A stretch of 64,000 bases of DNA from NCBI GenBank assembly GCA_002914845.1, contig JXTC01000193.1:359588-423587 (forward strand), in the 5' to 3' direction. A program made the position numbers and the translations under genes. The DNA is from Trema orientale (Eukaryota > Streptophyta > Magnoliopsida > Rosales > Cannabaceae). Shown in pieces: positions 11,338 through 20,380 of the stretch; position 1 is the stretch's first letter; each line of letters starts with the position of its first letter. Below the pieces are notes generated by a model, which was given only the letters and a program-made list of their open reading frames with translations, ran no database searches and was not told the DNA's origin.

Positions 11338-13845
11338 CTATTCTGCAGGTGTATTCCCCCCTAGCCTTCGAAGCTTCTGTGGCCTCACTCCGTTTCCAAC
11401 TCTCAACAAGTTCGACAACATCTGTGCCAAGGATGGAAAAGTCGAACTCCGGATGCTCGCAGAAGATATTATAAATAAAGGTCGACGAGGAAAGATCGAT
11501 AGCTTTTTCCTCAAGTTCTTTGCCTTCTGTAGCTTTGAACTCCTCAACTGCTTTACAACCTGCCTCTTTAACTGCCTCCTTCAAAGCATCCGGATAGTGA
11601 GAGATGGTCTTTTTGAGCTCCTTATTTTTTTCCTCGAGCCTTTGCTTCTCCGACTTCTCCTGTGCCAAAGACTCCTACAGCGTCTTTTTCTCCAACTCAA
11701 AGGAGCTTTTCTCGTCTTCGCTAGTCTTCTTCAGGTTCTCAATACTTGAGCCATTTCTTCGACCTTTTCTCCCTTCTCCATGCACTCGAGGACCGGATCA
11801 TATATCAGCACAGCAGCTGCAGTAGTCTGAAATATAACAAGCATATTAGTATAGGGAAAGTACGTCGAGAGGTGAGAGAATAAAGATACTTACGTTTGCC
11901 AACATCCTCATTACAGCGCCGAATGTGACTTTGGCGGGTCGTCACTTCATTCTCTCCCAGGCTTCCTCGGAAGTGAAACGATCTATGAAGGCCGCACTCA
12001 GGCCAGCCTTTTCTGGCAGCTGATGAAGAAGTACGAGAAACTCTTCTTCTTTGTTGGCCTGGCTGGCTCCCCCGGAGGATGTGGCAGGTTCCTTGTTGGA
12101 TGGCTCAGGCTGGCTCGCAGTTTTAGCAGGCTGAGGAGGAGGCGAGCCTATAGGGACGTCCTCGAAGGCGACTTTTCGCTTCTTTGAAGTGTCGACCTTC
12201 TCCTTCCTTTTTGTTGAGGAGGGGGGCATGCTGTCTGGAGTCTTAGATTTTGCTATTGACCCCAGTGTTGAAGGGGGTGCTCGCAGTCCGCTACCGATGG
12301 TCATTTCTGTACAAATAAGATTAGTTAGCATGCGAGTTATGTAATGCGATAAAGAAGAAAAACTTTTGCGAGGTATCTACAAATAAGATTAGTTCGCAGT
12401 CCGCTACCTTCCTGCGGTTGAGAAGTTGGAGGAGATGAAGCTTCTAGGGATAGAGGTTCGACAGTGGAAGAGGCAGGTGTTTTTCGTTTCCTAGATTTTG
12501 AAGTTGAAAGGGGACGACTCCATAATAGTCGACGATCAATTTAATATATAGATGGAGTGGGAGATGGAAACCACATCTAAGGACTGCGTCTGAGAACGAA
12601 GCGGTACCACGAGGAGGAGTGTGTGGTCGATTGAATTCTGTGGGAAGGCGAAGGCGTACATCGATCTTATAGTCGCATACGATCTTTTTGAGCTTGTTCG
12701 TGATACAGCTCGTCTTTATGTTAGTGCATGACCAATCTCCTTCTACATAGTTGAATCCTCGTGCAAATTCGTGGGCATCCCTAATATGCTGAGGCCATTG
12801 GTCTTGAGGGAGGTCGCCTATGCGAGGACTATTTTGCCTGGTCCCGGTTATTTCTACTTTGGGTTCTGGTTTAAGATAGTCATCAAGATCTATAGAGCTA
12901 GTTTTCGTGCTTGCATCAGAGAATGACGACTCTCCTGAGAATGCATTTCCCTCCCTAAGTTCCTCGCTACTAGACATCTGAAAAAATAAACATAGGAGAT
13001 ATTTAATCCTATGCGAGCGTCATTCTATAGGTAAAATCATAAATTGATTTATAAACTAATCTAAGTGCGACCTAGAAATAGGCGTGCTATATTGTCCATT
13101 TTTACAGGTATACTTGCTATATGCGAGCAATTTGGGGCTACAAACCTTAGAAATACGACGACAACAAGCTATTCATCTATCTTAGATCTCATCGAATTCT
13201 TCTAATCAATCTATGGATTCGTCATATTTCTATCTTACAAGTTCGAATAATTCTTCAAGTAATTCGTCATTCGATTTAATAGGTGTCCCTGTTCGACCTA
13301 GATAAGATCTCGGTCCGATCTTACATCTGGTTTACAGTTTTGACCTAAGAATCCGGGAATTTCAGAAATTTTATATGGATCTCAGGTTCCTCTTCTATGG
13401 TTTTCATCTTTTTTTTGCATTTAAGTCTAAGTCATTACTACCGAATTAAGGAAGTTAAGGTTTCTGGGTAATTATTCAAGCGCTAAATAGATAAAGTTGA
13501 AAAATTCAATATAGTTCAGTTCAGAAAAGAATACTCAGAGATGGCGGTGATTCAAGTTTTAGTCTATACATGATGTTTCTAAGAATGAAGAGAAATGAAG
13601 AAACAAGAGGGAAGAAGGTACCAACCTTTTCGACAAATTTGAACTTTTAAGCGGCGATGAGAGTCTTTTATTTGAACCTTGCCGGAGAAAAATAACGGTC
13701 GAGTTCACCGATTACGAAGAAGAAAGCCTTTGAATATCGTCTCGGGTATAGTTCGGGTCTTAAGAGTTCTTTGAGAATTGAAAATTTCAGTGAAAATGAA
13801 ATAGAAGAAGACAATGGGTTTTTACTTAAATATATCAAGAGTCAG
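11338..13845 (-). pseudogene. Element 1 antisense spliced gene (plant 'gypsy-type transposon' protein), broken
   Basis: Lies opposite to gag-pol. A TATA-like GATATATTTAAG is at 13826-13838, and a leader ends at donor AAAAG/GTTGG (intron 12978-13625). The main exon starts ATG at 12977 (MSSSEELREG). Residues such as FNRPHTPPRGTASFSDAVLR and YYGVVPFQL resemble the plant 'putative gypsy type transposon' family (PF04195-like, from memory). Compared with element 2, several hundred bp are missing after FQL. A later exon is 12331-11942 (MTIGSGLRAPP). The last part, 11668-11338, is a Lys/Glu-rich coiled coil ending HPEFDFSILGTDVVELVESW. An in-frame TGA and frameshifts break it. Its function is unknown. 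Confidence 0.8.
13826..13838 (-). promoter_or_regulatory. TATA-like box of the element 1 antisense gene
   Basis: On the minus strand this reads GATATATTTAAG. It lies about 200 bp before the leader donor site at 13625. Element 2 has TTATATATTTAAG at the matching place (20188-20199). Conservation at both sites supports a core promoter separate from the LTR. Confidence 0.5.
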
Positions 13846-14189
13846 TATATCTCAACCGTAGGATAAGGAATTAAGATTTTGAGTTTAATGGCCGAGATTC
13901 ATGCGGGAAGAATTGATTTTTGAAATTTAATGAATTTAATTTTCGAAATACGAAAAGATGTGATTTGAAACGACAGCTGATGTCATTGCCATCATCGCGT
14001 CTGCTCTAGAAACGGAGAAGTCTCCTCGAGTTTCGTCAATCCTCTGAGAAAATGTGACACGTGGTTGCATCTTTCAGGAAAAGATACGCGTGGTTCTAGA
14101 AAGGTATGATTCAAGACTTGGTGACTTTCTAGGATTTCGAGATGAACTCATAACATCACATTATTAAGCTCGCATTTATCAGAGTAGGA

Positions 14190-14230
14190 AGCTCCATTTA
14201 GCCGAAAGGCTAATGGAGCTGGGGGGCAAT
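14190..14230 (+). promoter_or_regulatory. Element 1 polypurine tract with overlapping stem-loop
   Basis: The tract GGAGCTGGGGGGCA ends three bases before the 3' LTR and would prime plus-strand DNA synthesis. It overlaps an inverted repeat. The left arm is 14190-14203, the loop GAAA is 14204-14207 and the right arm is 14208-14220, giving 13 pairs with one bulged T. The same hairpin exists in element 2 (19806-19836). Confidence 0.7.
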
Positions 14231-14827
14231 TGTTATGCGATCTTAAATCTACATCAGTTAACACCAGGAAAGAAAAGTCAACTGAGTTGTATCAGGTCGC
14301 ATATATGTTTTCTTGATTGAAGTGCGATCTCATCAGAATGAGTTAAATGTGACTAGAGTAAAAGGGAAATTAGATCGTCTTCAAACGGGTAATCAACAAA
14401 GAAAAAGAAACAAGCTTCTGTGTAGAGATTGAGTAATTCATTTAGTTTAAGATGTTACCCGATTTTATATTGTTACCCGAAATTATATTTTCTGATTATG
14501 CACTTACCCATTTGTGTAATTAGGAGACATTGAGCCACTCTCACCTATATAAAGGGGGCTCAGTCTCATTGTAAGGCACGACACAATTTCTTCAAAAACA
14601 CTCCACTACATTCTATAATTATCTCTCTGCTCTTATCCTAGAGATTTAGAGAAACTCTTGTAATTCTCTAGAAAATAGTGAAGAACAGTAGACGTAGGCT
14701 CATCTTTTTTGGGGCTGAACCACTATAAAATTCGTATCTCTTTATTTGTTTTACTTTATTAATACTATTCACACAAGTCACATTTCGTAATTTCCTAAGT
14801 TCTTTGTTGGCAAAACCTCCGTCAACA
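14231..14827 (+). repeat. Element 1 3' LTR
   Basis: 597 bp and collinear with the 5' LTR with no indels noted by eye. Followed by target duplication ATGTG at 14828-14832. Confidence 0.95.
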
Positions 14828-14832
14828 ATGTG

Positions 14833-15032
14833 CACCTCTTTAAATCTAGTGCATAAAGACATTCTTGAGACTTGGTTGCATTATTTCCTTGTGTGGTATT
14901 GATGCCAAAAATTGGTTCAACAATGTGAGTAATGAATTTAATACATAATACTAATAATGAGAATCATACACAAGATTTTATAATAGTTTAGCCTTTAAAT
15001 AAAGAGTCTATGTCTAATATAGTCAATATTAT

Positions 15033-15081
<49 letters not shown>

Positions 15082-15437
15082 AAGTATCAGTCATACAAAA
15101 GTAGTGTTTTGGCCTTCTTATCTTAGTCCTTCAGCCGTATATTTATAGGTTGAAGGAGATAGGGTTTCTCTTTTACAGAATAGATAAGGATTAATTTGAA
15201 TTTAATCAGCTAAAATCATGCTATTACTAGGAAGATAAGATCCAGATTTAAATCCTTTTATTTTCTTTCAATATACCTAAATTTTGTTTGTAATAGGCGT
15301 GACCAGCTTGTTTGAGCTAGTTTATATGTCGAGGAAAAAGCTTGATTCCAAGATGAAAGCTTCGTGGAGTTTAAATTCTATTAGGATTAGCTCGCTTTGA
15401 ACACTACAACTCGAGCTGATGAAAATTATACGTAACA
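14833..15437 (-). repeat. Element 3 3' LTR remnant
   Basis: The right end, CGTAACA at 15437, is the LTR start on the minus strand. A minus-strand TATA box TATAAATATA lies at 15138-15147. Homology to the other LTR is clear only from about 15200. The left end is uncertain and may coincide with the element 1 insertion flank. Confidence 0.55.
15036..15079. repeat. (GA)n microsatellite
   Basis: About 22 uninterrupted GA units inside the element 3 LTR remnant. On the minus strand it lies downstream of the TATA box, in the transcribed leader. Confidence 0.95.
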
Positions 15438-15460
15438 CTTGCCTCCTACTTCTAGGTGTT
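15438..15460 (-). promoter_or_regulatory. Element 3 polypurine tract
   Basis: The minus-strand sequence AGAAGTAGGAGGCAAG abuts the TGTTACG start of the LTR. Its placement fixes the minus orientation of element 3. Confidence 0.55.
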
Positions 15461-16032
15461 ATTCTAGCAGCTAGAACTATTGTGTGTATTTGAGCTTTTT
15501 CCTTAATGTGATGTCGTTCTCGAGTTACTACTTCATGCGGTTACAAGTCGTCGTTTTGGTCTTCGAGAGCAATAAATATGTCGATCTTAGAATAAGTGGG
15601 TCTTTCAATTTTGAATGACAATCAATGTCAGATATGATATTCCCCCTTTAAGTATCTATTTTTCTTTATGTGAACATATTTCATGAACACATTTATATGA
15701 TCACTCAAGTTTGCATTCACTTAGAGAAAGTGTTTATATCCTTTGCCCTACGAATAGCACGGTTTGTATATATTTAAGGAAAATATTTATTCCCTTAGAG
15801 TATAGAGGATCAACTTTTAGGTACATGTTTATTTAAAGGAAGTGTCTATCTATTTTCGCTTCACAAACAAGCTCGACCTTTAGTTAAACGAACCACGTAT
15901 AAACAGGCTCAAGGTATAAACAGGCTCAAGCTTATTTATACTTTTGGGAAAAAACTTTTATTCTTCTTTTTCATATAAACGAGCTACGTAACTTAGTTTA
16001 ATGGCAAGACCTTTAGTTGACTTTTTTTTTTG
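15461..16032. other. Element 3 3' internal region, non-coding
   Basis: No open frame is supported. A 17-bp direct repeat GTATAAACAGGCTCAAG occurs back to back at about 15897-15930. The stretch ends in a T run (16022-16031) directly before the hAT terminus. Confidence 0.45.
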
Positions 16033-17836
16033 TAGGGATAGCAAAATTATGCACTATTAGACCTGAAAATTTGGGTCACCCAGTCTGGCCCGTTTAGGCC
16101 GGAATAGAAATTCGGACTGGGCCGAGTCAGTCCGGGAATAGAATTGGTCCGGGCAGGTCTGGCCTGCAAAAATAGTTTTGAAGGCCCAGCCTGGCCCGGC
16201 AGCCCATAAAGCCAAAGTCTCGGGCCGAGCCGGTAAAGTTTTTTTTTTAAAAATAAAAAAAATAGAAAAATAAATCTTTTTCAATAAAAAATAAAATTAC
16301 TAGTTGTATACTTATATTAGTAAAATAAATAACTAAAATTAATAAGAAAAAAGTTTTAAAAATAAAAGAACTCAGGCAAATAGTAAATAATAAAATTAAG
16401 AAACTATTTATTTATTTATTAATAATGACTACCTCATTAAAAACCTTACCAAATAAAACCCATTGGGATAAAACCTTGGTAAGGAAACAAGAGTGTAGTC
16501 TAATGTCTAACTATTACAATTAAAAATTTAAATTATCTAAAAAGTACAATTATAAGTTACAAAATTAAAATTACATCTTGTTTCTATAAGCATTGGTGCT
16601 TGGAACGTCTTCTTCTTCGACATATAAGCTTTGGAATTAGTCGCAAGTTCTTCATTGTGTGTGGTATGTTGCATTCGCTTTCTAGCATGTTCCCAATCTC
16701 TAAGACATGCAAGTACCTCAACCATGTCACTTGTCAATGAGATTCTTCATTCGAGTATCCTCTTAGCTATGCTTAAAGTAGATTCTAAAGAAACTATTGA
16801 CACTGGAATAATTAAGATGTCTCTTGCTAATTGTGAAAGTATAGGAAATCTTGGTTGACGCTTTTTCCACTATTGTGAAATGTCAAAGTCATCATCTTCT
16901 GAATCTAGTATGGAGAAATCAATTTGTAGGTAAGTGTTCAGCTCATTGAACTGTGACGTTGTTGGTGGTGTTGAGGCCAAACTTGACGACGATGGGCCGG
17001 TGGATGTATTTCTATTCATATCCATATCCTACAATACCAATAATACTATTTGGTAAATTTATTAATTTAGAAATAAATACACATATTAAATACTATGCAC
17101 ATATGCATCAAAAAAATCAGTAGACACTAAATTAAAGAAATGATATTTATACCTCCACTCCACATATTCTTAAAAAAAAATACGCATATTAAATTTAAAG
17201 AAATAGACACATATTAAATTTAAGAAAATAATAAAACATAGACAATAATTTTCACTATTGTATTAACAAATTAATAGGCAATAAATTAAAGATGTGATAA
17301 TAGAATTAGAGAAATATTTAAACCTTGAGTTGAGAGAGTCTTGAGACTTGATAATTGAAGCTTTCGTGACTTGACTCACTTGAATATATATATATATATT
17401 TGAAAACTTTTAAAATTGATATAGAAAATATTAGAATAGATAATAGAATTAGAGAAACATTAAGAAGAGAGAATATAAATATTGAAGAGGAAATGTGAAA
17501 AAAAATGAGTGAACATTTATAGAAGGCTACATCTATAATTTAAGAGTTTTTTTTTCACTTTTTTATTTTTTAAAATAATTATAAAAAAAGTGGGGGAAGC
17601 CTGGGCTCCCCAATGGTCAAATGACCGTTTATATAATGGGAGGGGGAAGGAAGAGAAGGCCTTGTTTAACAGGGCCTCAAAAAAAAAAAAAAAAAGGCAT
17701 GAGCCACCGGGCCGGGCTGGGCTGGCTCAGCAGGCCAGCACCTATGGCCTAGCCCGGCCCAGCCTTAGGGTCAGGCCAGAACTGGACCATACACATCCCG
17801 GGCCGGGCTATGGGCCGGCCCAGATTTTTGGCTCTA
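16033..17836 (-). mobile_element. Degenerate hAT DNA transposon
   Basis: The left end reads TAGGGATAGCAAAA and the right end, reversed, TAGAGCCAAAAATC. These are imperfect terminal inverted repeats of hAT style. Both subterminal regions (16070-16225 and 17700-17822) are packed with GGCCC/GGGCC motifs, a well-known feature of a group of plant hAT elements. The interior keeps only the 3' end of a minus-strand transposase. No 8-bp target duplication is recognisable (TTTTTTTG against GTCACTGT), so the ends may be eroded. It lies within element 3, so it inserted after that element. Confidence 0.75.
16537..17030 (-). pseudogene. hAT transposase C-terminal remnant
   Basis: Reading the minus strand gives FNELNTYLQIDFS, an acidic stretch, then WKKRQPRFPILSQLARDIL, IIPVSIVSLEST and DMVEVLACLRDWEHARKRM. 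This is the order of the hAT C-terminal dimerisation domain of plant Ac-like transposases. A TAG replaces the first Trp of the expected WW, and a TGA interrupts after AKRILE. The upstream catalytic part is absent. About 550 bp of AT-rich DNA separate the remnant from the right terminus. The transposase is therefore non-functional. Confidence 0.8.
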
Positions 17837-17975
17837 GTCACTGTTCGCTGTTTCACGAGCAATTCAAACTTCTCAATCTTTGATCACGAACCTTGTTTGT
17901 TGTTTCAAGAGCAACTTAAACTTCTCGATCTAAGAATGAATATTAAACTACTCGAACACCCTCGAGCAACCCAAA

Positions 17976-18093
17976 CACGTGAACTTCAAATAGCTCAAAC
18001 ACAAGAACGTCGAATGCTTAAACACGTGAGCCTCAAACTACTTGAACACACGAAACTCGAATGCTCAGGCACGTAAACCTCGAATTGCTCGAA
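17976..18093. repeat. Tandem repeat of 23-24 bp, five units
   Basis: Units alternate 24, 23, 24, 23 and 24 bp, with a consensus close to CACGTGAACCTCGAATTGCT followed by CGAA. Degenerate partial units continue left to about 17840. Several units contain CACGTG, the palindromic G-box core. The array sits in the 3' non-coding part of element 3, right of the hAT element. Confidence 0.8.
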
Positions 18094-19180
18094 CTTTGAG
18101 AAAGTAATGAGTAAGTCTTAGATGTAGAATGATTATATTCTTGCCCTCAAGTTTTGAGCTTATTCTAGTGGCTCAGTACTTCTCACATTAGTAACAAAAA
18201 TAGCAACAAGGATTTAAAGTATCATATAACTTAGAAATTCAATCGAATTAACCTTATTATATGAAATTTCTAGTCAAAGCATGTTTTCAAAATAGAAAAA
18301 GTAAATTCTAAAAGATAATGCAACTTGGAAATATGTCTCGTATTTGATACATTTGTTAGTAATGCCTGCATAGATGCTCATAGGATGCTATGCTCATTCA
18401 GACGGGCAAGCTTGTAAGTTCCAAGAAGGATTAAAAAAGCAATGATAAGCCTTCTCAGTTTAGACTGAGGACTCCTGCTCCTTGTCGAGTGATTGGCATA
18501 ACCCTTCTAGAGGATGAGCTCCACCACATTGAATTTCTTCTCCTTTACCTACGAGTTGAAGTAACAAGCAACTCTTTACTGTTAGGAAGCAACACGAAAT
18601 CTTACTTGCTTTCATTTTTTTTTTTTGTATAATTTTAATTAGTAGATTTTAGACACCAGTTATACTTTCGTCATTCGTCGCCATGTTGTATGTTTTGACC
18701 TATGGGACAACTCCAATTTAAATAGATTGCATCGTTGCTACTCAGTAAGCCATTGAGATTGATGTCTTGAATGTAGTTCAAGTGGTCGTTCTTCATGGCC
18801 AGAGCATTATGTAGCTTGTTGAAAAATTTCAGGCACAAAGCTTTGAGCTCCTTGTTTTTGAAATGCATCCTAGTGCTGAAGACAAGTAAATGATTAACTA
18901 CAACTGCTTGGTCTGCTTGAGTCTATAATTTGGCATGTACGGTAATTGCATGTCAAGTAGGTTCTTGTATCCTGGATACCGTGGAAGGTGAATAATCTAC
19001 TTTGATATGATATCTCTCTTGAGCCATGATCATGCGATTGAGGTTGTTTTTTATTCGAGGAAGATCCTCTTTGAACTAGACATTACTTTCTCGAGAGACA
19101 ATGTTAGAGCTTTTATTGGTTTTAGAGAGAGTCGATTGTGCTTGATTATGGTTCGGCCTATCGCGGAGATCTTTTCCTTG
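18094..19180. other. Element 3 internal remnant
   Basis: No gene is supported. A minus-strand frame at 18671-18868 (KELKALCLKFFNKLHNALAM) has coiled-coil character but no recognised family. The sequence ends at the CTCTC duplicated by element 2. Confidence 0.4.
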
Positions 19181-19185
19181 CTCTC

Positions 19186-19795
19186 TGTTGACGGAGGTTT
19201 TGTCAACAATGAATATAAGAAATTGCAAGATGTGGCTTGTGTGTGAAAATGGTTGATAAATTAAAGCAAATAAGGAGACACAAATTTTATAGTGGTTCAG
19301 CTCCAAAAAAGGTGAGCTTACGTCCACTGTTCTTCACTATTTTCGGGAGAATTACAAAAGTTTCTCTAAGCCTCAAGGTGAGAGCAAAGAGAGAAGTAAG
19401 AGAGAATTACAGAGTGTAGTGAAGTAATTACGTCGTGTCCAATAATGAGATTGAGCCCCCTTTATATAGGTGAGGGAGGCTCAATGTTTCCCAATTACAC
19501 AAAAGGTAAGTACATAATCAGAAAATACAATTTCGAGTAACAATATATAATCAGGTAACTTCTCAAATTAAATAAAGGAATTACTCGATCTCCATTAAAA
19601 AGCTCGTATCCTTTTCTTTGCGAACTACTCATTTGATGAAGCTTGAACTGGTTTCCTTTTTCATGCTGGTCGCACCTATCATATCTGGAGGAGGTCGCAT
19701 TTTAATCTTAGAAAACATATGTGCGGCCTAATGTAGACCAATCGTCGACTTTCCTCTTTCGTCATTGACTGATGTGGATTTAAGATCGTATAACA
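19186..19795 (-). repeat. Element 2 3' LTR
   Basis: 610 bp. On the element strand it starts TGTTATACGATC and ends CGTCAACA. A minus-strand TATATAAA is present, as in the 5' copy. Confidence 0.95.
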
Positions 19796-19836
19796 ATTGC
19801 CCCCCAGCTCCATTAGCCTTTAGACTAAACGGAGCT
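19796..19836 (-). promoter_or_regulatory. Element 2 polypurine tract with stem-loop
   Basis: The minus strand reads GGAGCTGGGGGGCAAT up to the LTR. The arms 19806-19818 and 19823-19836 pair around a four-base loop. Against element 1, two arm bases differ; both changes turn Watson-Crick pairs into G-U pairs in RNA, so the stem is kept. Confidence 0.65.
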
Positions 19837-20187
19837 TCTCTCTGATAAATGCGAGCTTATAAACGTGATGTTTACATGGTCACCTCGAAATTCTGAAGAG
19901 TTATCAAGTCTTGAATCGTACTTTTTCAGAACCACGCGTACTTTTTCCTGACAGATGCATCCACGTGTTGTTCTCCCTTAAGAAATTGACACAATTCGAG
20001 GCGACTTCTCCGCTTCTCGTATAGACGTGATAATGATGCCAGCATTAGCCGTCGTTTCAGCCTGAGACGTTTTAAATTTCAAGAATTAAATACACTTTAA
20101 TTTCCGAATTCATTTCCCGCGTGAATCTCGGCCATTAGATCCAAAAAATAAATGTCTCGATATATGGCTGTGATTTGATGGATCTTT

Positions 20188-20199
20188 TATATATTTAAG
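20188..20199 (+). promoter_or_regulatory. TATA-like box of the element 2 antisense gene
   Basis: TTATATATTTAAG on the plus strand is followed by a pyrimidine-rich leader (20215-20300), the usual look of a plant core promoter. The matching TATATTTAAG occurs in element 1 (13826-13838). Confidence 0.5.
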
Positions 20200-20380
20200 G
20201 AAGAAATTCTTCATCTCCTTTTCCATTTTCTCTTCCATTTTCTCTAAAACCCGAGACAAAACACCCTCTTCTCTCCAGCGAACTGCAGAGCCTTTCTTCC
20301 CCATCTCTGGCAAGTCACCCCAACTTCTTCCAGCGACTCCATCTCAGAAGAATCGACGAACCACCCGAGAATCTCTCTCA

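Larger units (their letters stand above)
4242..14827 (+). mobile_element. Element 1: complete, inactivated Ty3/gypsy Tat-type LTR retrotransposon
   Basis: A 10,586-bp element with two 597-bp LTRs (4242-4838 and 14231-14827), both beginning TGTTATGCGATC and ending CGTCAACA. It is flanked by a perfect 5-bp target duplication, ATGTG (4237-4241 and 14828-14832). The order is primer site, gag, protease, reverse transcriptase, RNase H, a second archaeal-type RNase H, integrase, an antisense spliced gene, polypurine tract. The second RNase H places it in the Tat lineage of plant Ty3/gypsy elements. By my eye count the LTRs differ at about 48 positions (8%), which makes it clearly older than element 2. 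Many in-frame stops and two internal deletions show it cannot code for its own movement. Confidence 0.95.

Noticed and set aside
11338..12977. Host gene captured between retrotransposons
   Set aside because: The same gene sits at the same internal position and orientation in element 2, inside the LTR boundaries of both, so it is part of the element family.
15036..15079. CRISPR-like or other functional array
   Set aside because: A simple GA dinucleotide repeat without spacers, in a eukaryotic genome.
16025..17844. 8-bp target duplication of the hAT element
   Set aside because: TTTTTTTG on the left and GTCACTGT on the right do not match; the element is called on its ends and transposase only.
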